Shown: piece by piece, positions 1 to 12,209 of the stretch
How positions within the stretch are numbered: the stretch's first letter is position 1
How the letters are laid out: every line of letters starts with the position of its first letter
NCBI RefSeq assembly: GCF_040958095.1
Contig: NC_091220.1
Location: 20,573,167-20,637,166, forward strand
Direction of reading: 5' to 3'
Source of the DNA: Procambarus clarkii
Taxonomy: Eukaryota; Arthropoda; Malacostraca; Decapoda; Cambaridae
DNA length: 64,000 nucleotides
Made by a program: the position numbers and the translations under genes
Notes under the pieces: model-generated
What the model was told of the DNA's origin: nothing
Seen by the model: the letters and a program-made list of their open reading frames with translations, nothing else
Database searches by the model: none

Positions 1-190
1 CACCTGTATTATCAAGGTTCGGAGGAAGGTTGTGGGGGTGGTGGGGAGGGGGGAACACCTGGCTATCTGCAGTATCAGGGGGGGGGGTAGGGGGGGAGGA
101 GGGGGGGCACACCTGGCTACCTGCAGTATCAGGGGGGAGGGTAGGGGGGGAGGAGGGGGGGGGGCACACCTGGCCACCTGCACTTGAGCC
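1..190. repeat. G-rich minisatellite, ~54-bp unit
   Basis: Three full units and a partial one, each starting near CACCTGGCTACCTGCAGTAT and followed by long G runs broken by TA and GGA. The first unit is diverged. The G runs could form quadruplex structures. The open frame through it is a composition artefact. Confidence 0.8.
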
Positions 191-254
191 AATCAAGACA
201 GGAAGGCATCTGCCATTATCATACAAAATAAGATGCCTGTGTTTGTGCTGCAGT

Positions 255-1212
255 TACTGACGATGATAACGTGTCACTGACAGTAATATTACTGACGATG
301 GTGACGTGTCACTGCCAGTAATATTACTGACGATGATGACGTGTCACTGCCAGTAATATTACTGACGATGATGACGTGTCACTGCCAGTAATATTACTGA
401 CGATGATGACGTGTCACTGACAGTAATATTACTGACGATGGCGACGTGTCACTACCAGTAATATTACTGACGATGATGACGTGTCACTGCCAGTAATATT
501 ACTGACGATGATGACGTGTCACTGACAGTAATATTACTGACGATGATGACGTGTCACTAACAGTAATATTACTGACGATGATGACGTGTCACTGACAGTA
601 ATATTACTGACGATGATGACGTGTCACTGCCAGTAATATTACTGACGATGATGACATGTCACTGACAGTAATATTACTGACGATGATGACGTGTCACTGA
701 CAGTAATATTACTGACGATGATGACGTGTCACTGACAGTAATAATACTGACGATGATGACGTGTCACTGACAGTAATATTACTGACGATGATGACGTGTC
801 ACTGACAGTAATATTACTGACGATGATGACGTGTCACTGACAGTAATATTAATGACGATGATGACGTGTCACTGACAGTAATATTACTGACGATGATGAC
901 GTGTCACTGACAGTAATATTACTGACGATGATGACGTGTCACTGACAGTAATATTACTGACGATGATGACGTGTCACTGACAGTAATAATACTGACGATG
1001 ATGACGTGTCACTGCCAGTAATATTACTGACGATGATGACGTGTCACTGACAGTAATATTACTGACGATGATGACGTGTCACTGCCAGTAATATTACTGA
1101 CGATGATGACGTGTCACTGACAGTAATATTACTGACGATGATGACGTGTCACTGACAGTAATATTACTGACGATGACGACGTGTCACTGCCAGTAATATT
1201 ACTGACGATGAT
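255..1212. repeat. 35-bp tandem minisatellite, ~27 copies
   Basis: The unit contains ACTGACGATGATGACGTGTC followed by ACTGACAGTAATATT, and the period is exactly 35 bp (for example unit starts at 291 and 326). Copies differ by single substitutions, mainly GACAG versus GCCAG and ATGATG versus ATGGTG or ATGGCG. Each unit contains TGACGTGTCA, which resembles a CRE/ATF site; this is probably incidental. The array runs directly into the 3' end of the LINE that follows. Confidence 0.97.
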
Positions 1213-1241
1213 ACCTGGTTGATGGGGTTCTGGGAGTTCTT

Positions 1242-1730
1242 CTACTCTCCAAGCCCGGCCCGAGGCCAGGCTTGACTTGTGAGAGTTTGGTCCACCAGGC
1301 TGTTGCTTGGAGCGGCCCGCAGGCCCACATACCCACCACAGCTCGGTTGGTCCGGCACGTGCTTTAGAAAACAGTCTAGTTTTCTCTTGAAGATGTCCAC
1401 GGTTGTTCCGGCAATATTTCTTATGCTCGCTGGGAGGACGTTGAACAACCGCGGACCTCTGATGTTTATAGTGTTCTCTGATTGTGCCTATGGCACCTCT
1501 GCTCTTCATTGGTTCTATTCTGCATTTTCTTCCATATCATTCACTCCAGTACGTTGTTATTTTACTGTGTAGATTTAGAACCTGACCCTCCAGTATTTTC
1601 TATGTGTATATTATTTGGTATAGCTCTCGTCTCCTTTCTATAGAGTACATTTGGAGAGGTTTGAGACGATCCCAATAATTTAGGTGTTTTATCTCGTCTA
1701 TGCGTGCCGTATATGTTCTCTGTATTCCCT
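1242..1730 (-). pseudogene. LINE ORF2 thumb and C-terminal region
   Basis: Continuing on the minus strand, 1760-1560 encodes pieces such as GIQRTYTARIDEIKHLNYWD in shifted frames, typical of the thumb region of these LINEs. The tail (1448-1242) reads FNVLPASIRNIAGTTVDIFK and then FLKHVPDQPSCGGY, the usual end of this family. Several stops and shifts interrupt it. Confidence 0.75.
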
Positions 1731-3219
1731 CTATTTCAGCAATCTCTCCTGCTCTGAAGGGGAAGTGAGTACTGAGCAGTACTCGAGACGGGACAACACA
1801 AGTGACTTGAAGAGTACAACCATTGTGATGGGATCCCTGAATTTGAAAGTTCTCGTAATCCTTCCGATCATTTTTCTGGCTGACGCAATATTTGCTTGGT
1901 TATGCTCCCTAAACGTTAGATCGTCGGACATCATTATTCCCAAATCCTTGACAGGCTGTTTTTCTACTATGGGAAGATTCGATTGTGTTTTGTACCCTGT
2001 ATTATGTTTCAGATCCTCATTTTTGCCGTACCTGAGTACCTGAAATTTATCACTGTTAAACATCATGTTATTTTCTGCTGCCCAATCGAAAACTTTGTTG
2101 ACATCTGCTTGTAGTTTTTCAATGTCTTCAGCAGAGGTAATTTTCATGCTGATTTTTGTGTCATCTGCAAAGGACGACACGAAGCTGTGACGTGTATTTT
2201 TGTCTATATCTGATATGAGAATAAGGAACAGTATCGGTGCAAGGACTGTACCTTGAGGTACAGAGCTTTTAACATCGCTTGGACTCGATTTTATCTGATT
2301 GACTGTTACTCTTTGTATTCTGTTCGACAGGAAATTGAGTATCCAGCGTCCTACTTTTCCAGTTATTCCCATTGACCTCATTTTGTGAGCTATCACCCCC
2401 ATGGTCACATTTGTCGAACGCCTTTGCAAAGTCTGTGTATACAACATCTGCATTTTGCTTTTCTTCTAGGGCTTCTGTGATTTTGTTATATTGGTTGAGT
2501 AACTGTGACAGACAGGATCTTCCCGCTCTAAATCCATGTTGTCCTGGATTGTGCAATTCATTGTTTTCCATAAAACTAGAAATTTGATTCCTAATCACTC
2601 TTTCAAACTCTCTTATTATGTGTGATGTTAGTGCAACTGGCCTATAATTTTTTGCCAAGGCTTTACTCCCCCCCTTGTGCAACGGAGCTATATCTGCAGG
2701 TTTAAGTGCTGCTGGTATCTCCCCTGTATCCAGGCTCTTTCTCCATATTACGCTGAGTGCTCTCGCTACTGGTACTTTACATTTCTTTATGAATATTGAA
2801 TTCCATGAGTCAGGCCCAGGAGCTGAGTGCATAGGCATATTGTCAATTTCTCTTTCAAAGTCTTCCGAGTTTGTGGTAATATCCGTTATATTATCTGCAG
2901 CTTGAATGTCATTCATAAAGAAGCTGTCTGGGTCATCAACTTTCATGTTGTTTATTGGTGTGCTAAACATAGCCTCATTCTGGCTTCTTAGAATTTCACT
3001 AATCTCTTTGTTGTCCTCTGTGTACGTACCTTCAGTTATAATTAACGGTCCAATACTGGTCGAGGTTTTGGATTTTGATTTGGCGTATGTGAAAAAATAT
3101 TTCGGATTTTTCCTTATCTCTTGTATAGCTTTCTGTTCCAATTCCATTTCCTCAGACTCATGTGATCGCTTCAACGTTTGTTCTATTTCTTCGATCTCCC
3201 TGCTAGGCTTGTGTTCCAT
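1731..3219 (-). pseudogene. LINE ORF2 reverse transcriptase domain (frameshifted)
   Basis: The first block (3219-2269) has the fingers motifs: ADIAPLHKGGSKALAKNYRP, then GQHGFRAGRSCLSQLL and VVYTDFAKAFDKCDH. After a frameshift near 2405 the second block (2453-1731) resumes with SSVPQGTVLAPILFLILISD and the catalytic box SSFADDTKISM, then the DLGIMMSDDLTFREH segment. All core reverse transcriptase motifs are recognisable, so this was a full-length domain before decay. Similar LINEs are jockey-, CR1- and L2-like; I cannot choose among them by eye. Confidence 0.92.
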
Positions 3220-4302
3220 GCTTGTGATAGTCGTGTCTGCCGAAGCATTTCCGTTATTTTTTTCCTTCTCCTGTACAGTCGTCTGCGTTCTCTATCTAGA
3301 GTGGTCCTCTTTCTGCCCCTCCTCACAGGCACGTGCTTCAAGCAGACCTTGTAAGCTTCAGCTGTCAGTTGAGCTATTCCCTGTGTGGGAGTTTTGTCGC
3401 TTAAGACCGTCTCCCATTGAATGGTTGCAAGGTCTACATTTATTTTTTCCCAGTCAATCCTCTTATTGTTGAAATTGAATTGATTGAATATTCCTTCTCG
3501 CTTGTTGGGTCTCTTAGACCTACTACCGTTATTTATGCTAGTTCGCACTTCAATGAGCTTATGGTCTGAGTATGAAGTATCTGAGATTGTGATATCCCTG
3601 ATTAGTTCATCATTGTTTGTGAATAACAAGTCTAGTGTGTTTTCGTTCCTAGTTGGTTCTGTGATCTGTTGATTGAGCGAGAATTTGTCACAGAATCTCA
3701 AAAGTTCTCTGATCTGTGGTTGGTTATTTCCCGGGTCATTCCCTGCTATGATATTTGTGTTTGTCATTCTCCATCTTAGACTCGGTAAATTGAAATCTCC
3801 AAGGCAGATAATATCTGGAGCTGGGTTTGCTAGGTTGTCAAGTATGTTCTCTATTTTGTGCATCTGCTCTGTGAATTCCTCAACCGTTGTATCTGGCGGT
3901 TTATATATTAGAATACTAATTAAGTTTAGTTTCTCTACCTTAATTCCAAGTACCTCTACCACCTCATTAGTTGAGTTTAGTAGTTCTGTGCATACCAGGT
4001 CTTCTTTAATATACAGACCTACTCCTCCATTTGACCTAGTTTTTCTATCACATCTATATAAATTATAATTTGGAATCCAGATTTCACCATCCATGTAATC
4101 TTTTGTATGAGTTTCCGTGAATGACCCAAATATTGAGTTTGACTCTAATAGGAGGCCATTTATGAACTTTATTTCTTGACTTTGGCTTTAAACCTTGAAT
4201 GTTTGCAAATATGAATGATTGTCCATATTGTGTGTCCCTTCTGGAAGGTTTTGGTAGTTCTCCCTCCTCTCTACCCTGACCCAGGGTGTGTTGTTGTGGC
4301 AA
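3183..4302 (-). pseudogene. LINE ORF2 N-terminal part: APE-type endonuclease (frameshifted)
   Basis: Two overlapping minus-strand frames make up the domain. The upstream piece (4302-4084) has FIFANIQGLKPKSRNKV, the usual opening strand of LINE apurinic-like endonucleases. The downstream piece (4094-3183, 303 codons) carries GVGLYIKEDL, the catalytic-strand motif ICLGDFNLPSLRW and SYSDHKLIEV, the terminal SDH motif. The enzyme would nick target DNA to prime reverse transcription. A frameshift near 4090 separates the two pieces and a second near 3200 separates the endonuclease from the reverse transcriptase. The Arg-rich linker (RRLYRRRKK) matches the segment that often joins the two domains. 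Confidence 0.88.
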
Positions 4303-4319
4303 TGGTTTGTCCAGTTTTT

Positions 4320-7105
4320 GGAAGTGACCTGTGGGTGCTTGGGCAGACCTGTGGGTGCTTGTTTAAACCTGTGGGTGCTTGTTCAGACCAGTGGGTGCTT
4401 GTTTAGACCTGTGGGTGCTTCTTCAGACTTTTGGGTGCTTGATTAGACCTTTGGGTGCTTGTTTAGACCTGTGGGTGCTTGGGCAGACCTGTGGGTGCTC
4501 GCTCACACGAGTGGGTGCTCGCTCACACGAGTGGGTGCTCGCTCACACCAGTGGGTGCTCGCTCAGAGCAGTGGGTGCTCGCTCAGACCAGTGGGTGCTC
4601 GGGCAGACCTGTGGGTGCTCGGTCACACCAGTGGGTGCTCGCTCACACCTGTGGGTGCTCGCTCACACCTGTGGGTGCTCGATCACACCTGTGGGTGCTC
4701 GATCACACCTGTGGGTGCTCGATTACACCTGTGGGTGCTCGATCACACCTGTGGGTGCTCGATCACACCTGTGGGTGCTCGATCACACCTGTGGGTGCTC
4801 GATCACACCTGTGGGTGCTCGCTAACACCTGTGGGTGCTCGCTCAGACCTGTGCGTGCTCGTTCAGACCTGTGGGTGCTCGCTCACACCTGTGGGTGCTC
4901 GCTCACACCTGTGGGTGCTCGCTCACACCTGTGGGTGCTCGCTCACACCTGTGGGTGCTCGATCACACCTGTGGGTGCTCGATCACACCTGTGGGTGCTC
5001 GATCACACCAGTGGGTGCTCGATCACACCTGTGGGTGCTCGATCACACCTGTGGGTGCTCGCTCACACCTGTGGGTGCTCGTTCAGACCTGTGGGTGCTC
5101 GATCACACCTGTGGGTGCTCGCTCACACCTGTGGGTGCTCGTTCAGACCTGTGGGTGCTCGATCACACCTGTGGGTGCTCGCTCACACCTGTGGGTGCTC
5201 GCTCACACCTGTGGGTGCCCGGTCAGACCTATGGGTGCCCTCTTACACCTGTGGGTGCTCGTTCAGACCTGTGGGTGCTCGCTCACACCTGTGGGTGCTC
5301 GTTCAGACCTGTGGGTGCTCGCTCACACCTGTGGGTGCTCGCTCAGAAATGTGGGTGCTCGCTCAGAAATGTGGGTGCTCGCTCAGAAATGTGGGTGCTC
5401 GCTCACACCTGTGGGTGCTCGCTCAGAAATGTGGGTGCTCGCTCACACCTGTGGGTGCTCGCTCACACCTGTGGGTGCTCGTTCAGACTTGTGGGTGCTC
5501 GTTCAGACCTGTGGGTGCTCGTTCAGACCTGTGGGTGCTCGCTCACACCTGTGGGTGCTCGCTCACACCTGTGGGTGCTCGATCACACCTGTGGGTGCTC
5601 GATCACACCTGTGGGTGCTCGATCACACCTGTGGGTGCTCGATCACACCTGTGGGTGCTCGATCACACCTGTGGGTACTCGCTCACACCTGTGGGTGCTC
5701 GCTCACACCTGTGGGTGCTCGCTCAGACCTGTGGGTGCTCGCTCACACCTGTGGGTGCTCGCTCAGACCTGTGGGTGCTCGCTCACACCTGTGGGTGCTC
5801 GCTCACACCTGTGGGTGCTCGCTCACACCTGTGGGTGCTCGCTCACACCTGTGGGTGCTCGATCACACCTGTGGGTGCCCGCTCAGACCTGTGGGTGCCC
5901 GCTCAGACCTGTGGGTGCCCGCTCAGACCTGTGGGTGCCCGCTCAGACCTGTGGGTGCCCGCTCAGACCTGTGGGTGCTCGCTCACACCTGTGGGTGCTC
6001 GCTCACACCTGTGGGTGCTCGCTCACACCTGTGGGTGCCCGTCAGACCTGTGGGTGCCCGACCAGACCTGTGGGTGCTCGCTCAGACCTGTGGGTGCTCG
6101 CTCAGACCTGTGGGTGCTCGCTCAGACCTGTGGGTGCTCGCTCACACCTGTGGGTGCTCGCTCACACCTGTGGGTGCTCGCTCACACCTGTGGGTGCTCG
6201 CTCACACCTGTGGGTGCTCGCTCACACCTGTGGGTGCTCGCTCACACCTGTGGGTGCTCGCTCACACCTGTGGGTGCTCGCTCACACCTGTGGGTGCCCG
6301 CTCACACCTGTGGGTGCCCGCTCACACCTGTGGGTGCCCGCTCAGACCTGTGGGTGCCCGCTCAGACCTGTGGGTGCCCGCTCAGACCTGTGGGTGCCCG
6401 CTCAGACCTGTGGGTGCCCGCTCAGACCTGTGGGTGCCCGCTCAGACCTGTGGGTGCCCGCTCAGACCTGTGGGTGCCCGCTCAGACCTGTGGGTGCCCG
6501 CTCAGACCTGTGGGTGCTCGCTCAGACCTGTGGGTGCTCGCTCAGACCTGTGGGTGCTCGCTCAGACCTGTGGGTGCTCGCTCAGACCTGTGGGTGCTCG
6601 CTCACACCTGTGGGTGCTCGCTCACACCTGTGGGTGCTCGCTCACACCTGTGGGTGCCAGCTCACACCTGTGGGTGCCAGCTCACACCTGTGGGTGTTCG
6701 CTCACACCTGTGGGTGCTCGCTCACACCTGTGGGTGCTCGCTCACACCTGTGGGTGCTCGCTCACACCTGTGGGTGCGCGTTCAGACTTGAGTGCTTCTT
6801 AAGACCTGTGGGTGCTCGCTCACACATGTGGGTGCTTGTTCAGGCCTGTGGGTGCTCGCTCACACCTGTGGGTGCTCGCTCAAACCTGTGGGTGCTCGCT
6901 CAAACCTGTGGGTGCTCGCTCACACCTGTGGGTGGTCGCTCACACCTGTGGGTGCTCGCTCAAACCTGTGGGTGCTCGCTCACACCTGTGGGTGCCCGCT
7001 CAAACCTGTGGGTGCCCGCTCACACCTGTGGGTGGTCGCTCACACCTGTGGGTGGTCGCTCACACCTGTGGGTGCTCGCTCACACCTGTGGGTGCTCGGT
7101 CAGAT
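4320..7105. repeat. 20-bp minisatellite, ~139 copies
   Basis: The unit is GCTCACACCTGTGGGTGCTC. The 20-bp register is kept from 4321 to about 6030, where one 19-bp copy shifts it, and it slips again near 6790. Copies form sub-blocks: CTTG variants at the left edge (4330-4490), GATCACACCT runs (4680-5050 and 5580-5660), CAGAAATG variants (5340-5430), CCCGCTCAGACC runs (5875-5960 and 6290-6500), and CTCAAACC or GGTGGTCG variants at the right edge. There are no stops in any plus frame, so three overlapping long frames (902, 770 and 655 codons) exist, all encoding rotations of one 20-residue repeat. I do not annotate a protein. Confidence 0.98.
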
Positions 7106-7109
7106 CCAT

Positions 7110-8150
7110 CCACCCAGACCCAGATGACACATCACCGTTTTCAGTAATTGGCATATTTTCGGTATAAAAAGTCGTAATTTGAAACTGAAAATAGGTGCAG
7201 AGAGTCAGAATTCGGATTAAAAATCACGCTCAGGAGTCAAATTTCCGACATTTCAGACATTTTGAAAACTGCAGGGGGGTTTGGACAAAATATGACCCAT
7301 CGCCGTTTTCAGTAATTGGCATATTTTCGGTATGAAACGTCGTAATTTGAAACTGAAAATAGGTGCAGAGAGTCAGAATTCGGATAAAAAATCACGCTCA
7401 GGAGTCAAATTTCCGACATTTCAGACATTTTGAAAACTGCAGGGGGGTTTGGGCAAAATATGACCCATCGCCGTTTTCAGTAATTGGCATATTTTCGGTA
7501 TAAAAAGTCGTAATTTGAAACTGAAAATAGGTGCAGAGAGTCAGAATTCGGATAAAAAATCACGCTCAGGAGTCAAATTTCCGACATTTCAGACATTTTA
7601 AAAACTGCAGGGGGGTTTGGGCGAAATATGACCCATCGCCGTTTTCAGTAATTGGTATATTTTCGGTATGAAACGTCGTAATTTGAAACTGAAAATAGGT
7701 GCAGAGAGTCAGAATTCGGCTCAAAAATCACGCTCAGGAATCAAATTTCCGACATTTCAGACATTTTGAAAACTGCAGGGGGGTTTGGGCAAAATATGAC
7801 CCATCGCCGTTTTCAGTAATTGGCATATTTTCGGTATAAAAAGTCGGAATTTCAAACGGCGAATAGGTGCAGAGAGCCAGAATTTGGGTCCAAAATATGG
7901 CTCAGGTATCGAATTTGGGATGTTTGGGATATTTTGAAAACTGCAGGGGGGTTTGGGCAAAATGTGACCCACCGCCGCTTTCAGTAATTGGCATATTTTT
8001 GGTATAAAAAGTCGGAATTTCAAACTGCGAATAGGTGCAAAGAGCCAGAATTTGGGTCCAAAATATGGCTCAGGTATCGAATTTGGGATGTTTGGGATAT
8101 TTTGAAAACTGCAGGGGGCAAAATGTGACCCTCCGCCGCTTTCAGTAATT
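7110..8150. repeat. 168-bp satellite, left block (~6 monomers)
   Basis: Same satellite and same orientation as the main array at 18729-42818. The period is 168 bp (for example ATGACCCATCGCC at 7292, 7460, 7628 and 7796). The last two monomers (from about 7850) are clearly diverged: TCGGAATTTCAAAC replaces TCGTAATTTGAAAC, and GGGATGTTTGGGATATTTTG replaces the usual ACATTTCAGACATTTTG. This is what array edges usually look like. The minus-strand open frame here is not a gene. Confidence 0.95.
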
Positions 8151-9284
8151 GGCATACCCCTTGCCAACAGGTGTCTAGGGGTAAAGGGAATAAAACACTG
8201 CATAACTTGGGGAAACAATGTATCTTCGCTAAGGTTGACAAACATAACAATTAAATAATACAGATAATAGTCAGAAATATTCTTTAGCATGCAATAATAT
8301 AAATAAAATCCTTATTGAGCAATGAGCAATCCCACCAGCACATGAATTCTAATTTGGGAAAATACACAATCATCTAACCAGAGAATTAACCGAGTATTAG
8401 CTAAAATAACCATTACCAAGGAGTTAACTTAAAACATGTCTCCTCTCGACCAAAGCTGCCAGCCTCTGCCCAAGCGTCGGATCCCAAGGCAGGCGTCTAC
8501 CACAATATCAACTAAATATCTACATAAACTATTGTAGAAATTCTACTAACAAAATGTAGTACTAATATTCAAATCATTATTAATCATAAGAGTATATAAT
8601 AATGTTACATTACTCAATATAATTTACTGGCAAACAATAATAAGAATTAGTCAAGGTTGAACTATACTCACTCGCTTGACATCAAGTTCCCACACTGGCC
8701 ACATCCAAATATGGTCAACCCCCCACACGGAGAAACCAACATGAAAATACTTGCAAAAGCCTCATACAATATAATGCAACTCAGGCACACAACAGCATGC
8801 TACAATATATAACATACAAGAATCTAATATCATCCAACTGGATACTATAATAATTATAGAACAAGACAATAGTAATATAAGCATCAAGAGTAATGTTAGA
8901 ATCCTAGTAAGATTCGTAACAGCAGGACTCGGGGTCGAAGGTGTCACTTACTCTACAGGCAGCATAACGGAGCCAAAAACATTGAGCGTTGCCCTGAGAC
9001 AAGGGGACAGAGCAACCTTCAAACTCTCAAAAAGTGAGTGGGGACCCAGGGGTCGCATCCATTGGACCCCTTTCACCCCTACAGGGCTTCCCAGGGCCCT
9101 AAGACAGGTTTTGTTAAGGGTAAGCCCAGCCAGGGTACTGCTAACTGGCACCCAAGTCTACCAAACAAATTTCTAAAACTGAACCCCCGGGACGTGTCCA
9201 CTCACGGGGGCCAAGCAGGGGAACCACCGAGCCCAGGAGGTCAAGATCCTAATATAACAGGGGGCAGGGGAACAAAAGCAGGCC

Positions 9285-9435
9285 CCCCCCACTAGGTACA
9301 AAAGCAGGCCCCCCCCCACTAGGTACAAAAGCAGGCCCCCCCCTCCACTAGGTACAAAAGCAGGCCCCCCCACTAGGTACAAAAGCAGGCCCCCCCATTA
9401 GGTACAAAAGCCGGCCCCCCCCCACTAGGTACAAA
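9285..9435. repeat. C-rich minisatellite, ~25-bp unit, ~6 copies
   Basis: The unit is CACTAGGTACAAAAGCAGGC followed by 6-8 C. Length varies through the C run, which suggests slippage. The G-rich minus strand could form quadruplexes. Confidence 0.9.
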
Positions 9436-9689
9436 AAAAATGAAAAGAAAAACCCTGCAAGAGGACAACGGTACCCAGAAGGAACAGAACCGGCCACTGT
9501 AATATGTGAAAACTAGCTGCGCAATACCCTGTGCTCCTACCAGTGCAAAAACTACCAGTTACCCCAAGGTAAAAAGCGAGGAGGAAACCCCCCAACTCTC
9601 CCAGGGTGGTCAATTACCGAGCAGCAAAAGACCAACAGAGGTAGTTCCCAAGGTTCCTTGTGGAAGACAACCCCAGTCCCCAAGGGCTG

Positions 9690-9762
9690 GGGCACTCAGC
9701 ACTCAGTACAGGGCACTCAGCACTCAGTACAGGGCACTCAGCACTCAGTACAGGGCACTCGG
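9690..9762. repeat. Short tandem repeat, 20-21 bp, 3-4 copies
   Basis: The unit is GGCACTCAGCACTCAGTACA, itself containing a doubled CACTCAG. Confidence 0.85.
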
Positions 9763-11359
9763 GGAAGGGAACCCTAAGCACATGCAGCCCGAGTACCTGT
9801 GAATAATAGATTATTACTCCCAGTTCACACGCCACTGTAAGAGCAGTACTGAACACAAGGCATAGCACAACAGAGAATCTGGAGCTGGAGCCACACGACT
9901 GAGCCTTATCACATCAGCCGAGAACTGGGGTGTGGATCGCTGGCATGAGGGGTCTGGGGCTCCCCCTTCCCCCTCCCGGGGGTGGGGGGGGGGGAGCTGA
10001 GCAGACAAGTGACACGGCACATGTGACATCATGCTCGTTTTTATTTGGGGAGTTGAGTCCACTCGTTAGTTTCAGTAGTGGTTGTAACCAGAAGAGGGGC
10101 TTGTTTTGAGGCGCTTGCCTTTCTGGGTGCCTGGCCTGGTCAATGGCAGACATAGAATGCTCCAAATCACATGTGCAGTTCTATAGGCCATTGCTCCTCG
10201 TGCCTCTCTGAGGGAGCCAGGTTCTGGCTCGTGGTCCCTGGTAGGCCTAAAACTTCATTCACACTGATGCCAAAGTGTAATAATACTGTATACATATCTG
10301 CCTGGATAGCTCTGTGGAGCCTCCGGGCTCTCACCTAGAAAATGTCGTTTCATTACATTCAAAGCTGGTTTTTTATTGTTTTGTGTGATGGAACAAAAAA
10401 GGAGTTCCCAGAAACCTTGGCAAGATGAGAAGGCTCAACTGTATCTACACTCGAATTGAAAGGGACAACCCTCATAGCTGAAGGAAGGGATATCCCTAAG
10501 AAAAACCCCAACCCTAAACCTGCTACTGGGCCAGGGGCAGGGGAAAAAGAGAAGGCCAAACTCCCTGCCCAAAGGAGAAAGAAGGAAAAGGAGGTATGGA
10601 CAAAATCACCGCCTATTCCATGAGACAAGCATCACTTGCTAGCCCCGGGCCTCAAACCGGGGACACAACCTTGACTGCTGCAATCCAGGAACTAAAGACA
10701 CCAGCAGTTGCTGCCAGAAGCCCCTCCAAAATTGGCAGAGTAGAGCAACTTGAAGGGAGCATCCCCTACATGACTCAGTGCCAAAGGTGTCACAGACCCA
10801 ACAGGTAGCAGTGGAGGCAGACAAACTGAACATTGCCACAAAGCATGGATGGTGCGCAACCCAGAAATTTGCTCGAAGTGAGAGCAGGGATGGTGGGTGG
10901 ATCACAAGGACCACCAAACCCATAGGGGTTTTCCAGGGCTTGCAGGGTGAATGTTCCCTGCAGGTATGCCCAGGCACTGTTATTGCTATGCTGGTAACTC
11001 CTATATAATTGTATAGGTTTCCCTATTAACACCCAATACCACCAGAGAGAGCAAGAGAGAAACCAAAAAGGGAACCATCCATGCCTAGACACTAGGTAAA
11101 CCTAATAAGTCAAGAATGGCACAAATATACCCCCCTTAGAGGAATGAGGGCACGATGAAAAATAAAGGCCTTAAAAGGACCGAATTACCAATTAAGTACC
11201 ACTAACTCTCAAGATACCCGACCGTGGAACACAGAAGAATAGCAGACCAAACCAGGTATGGTAATCTGGAAGGCCTACCTCAGTGCGCCCCACCAGCATA
11301 TAAACACACTCGACCCAAGGAGAGACTGACAGTCCAAGACAATAAGCTTACCATCAGGG

Positions 11360-11570
11360 CGAGAGCCACCACAAGCATGGAGACCCCTTTAGGGAGTGAA
11401 CCCTGACCACGCAAGGACAGCACTTAATGAGCGCACATGGAAGGTAGCCCTGGGCACATGCAGCTCCAAGAACACTAAACTCCTGGCTCACGTTGCACAA
11501 CCATACACAGAAAAAGCCTCGAGGGCAAAACACCACTGAGCTGAAACCAAGACCAGAGTCAGAACAATGA
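11360..11570 (+). repeat. Interspersed repeat copy, plus orientation
   Basis: This shares an ordered series of segments with the reverse complement of 13400-13640: GGGCACATGCAGCTCCA, then ACACTAAACTCCTGGCTCAC, then a CAAAACACCA segment. A shorter relative lies at about 9765-9835 (CCCTAAGCACATGCAGCCCG). No coding potential was recognised. It may be a SINE or a piece of a larger element. Confidence 0.65.
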
Positions 11571-12209
11571 GAGAGGAACTAGGCACATACATATCAGCAT
11601 TAGAACTGAGGGTGGAGCAGTTGGCTGACACCTGACTTCCTCCCTCCTTCCCCCAAATGTTGAGGGAGGTGGAGGCAAATGAGCTAGCTCAAGTTTCACG
11701 AATTTTCAATTGTTTATTTACATTGTTGTTCATTTGGTGGTTTTGAGGCTATGGTCTATTTTGTTGCATTGACTTTCTGGGTGCCTTGCTTTGGTGGTGG
11801 CAAACAGAAATAAGTTGACAAATTTTTTTCATAACTGCCTTTGCTCCCGGTACCTGTGAGGTGGGTCAGGTTCTGTCAATACGAACTCCACAACTGATGG
11901 CACCTTGTAGTTGGGCACAATATCAGTATAGTAGTTCAGGGAGCCAAAGGGGCTTTCCCCTGAAAAAAATAGGTTGTGGAAATAATAAGACTCAAATAGT
12001 AGTTATATCATCTAAGACTAGCCGGTGTGGAACTGTTCCAGGTCTAAAACAGACTTACTTGTTGATCCACACCTTAATCTCTGAACCATTTAGGTTTAAG
12101 GTGTTCCACTCAATACAATAATTTAGTGATGTTTGCAATGCTGGACAGTTCTTAGAATTATGATACTGAGGATATAACAGTTAATGTGTTTCTTTTTTCT
12201 CCTGTGCAG

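Larger units (their letters stand above)
1213..4315 (-). mobile_element. Degenerate non-LTR retrotransposon (jockey/CR1/L2-like LINE), minus strand
   Basis: Read on the minus strand the order is endonuclease, reverse transcriptase, thumb and C-terminus, then a 3' end abutting the 35-bp minisatellite at 1212. The coding sequence is broken into at least five blocks by frameshifts (near 4090, 3200, 2405 and within 1450-1730). The 3' tail (1213-1330) resembles a tail I remember as widespread in decapod genomes; that is recollection, not a search. The 5' end lies at about 4302-4315, where the 20-bp minisatellite starts. The clade is uncertain. No RNase H domain was seen. The copy is dead. Confidence 0.9.
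8151..12209. other. Intergenic or intronic sequence without a recognised gene
   Basis: An AT-rich stretch (8200-8940) is followed by GC-richer sequence (8950-11660). No open frame gives a protein I recognise. Two small C-rich tandem repeats and copies of an interspersed repeat are listed separately. Two segments, about 10110-10240 and 11785-11890, share the phrase TTTCTGGGTGCCT followed by CAGGTTCTG at similar spacing, so another dispersed repeat is probably present. If the TRAP1 exon belongs to a real gene, this could be its intron. Confidence 0.5.

Noticed and set aside
1..1212. Possible CRISPR-like array
   Set aside because: The 35-bp units are contiguous with no unique spacers; this is a eukaryotic minisatellite.
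4379..7167. Three long overlapping plus-strand open frames (up to 902 codons)
   Set aside because: They are all rotations of the same 20-residue translation of a stop-free 20-bp minisatellite. There is no start context, domain or codon bias.
7757..8290. 177-codon minus-strand frame
   Set aside because: It is a read-through of 168-bp satellite monomers; the repeated peptide simply follows the repeat.
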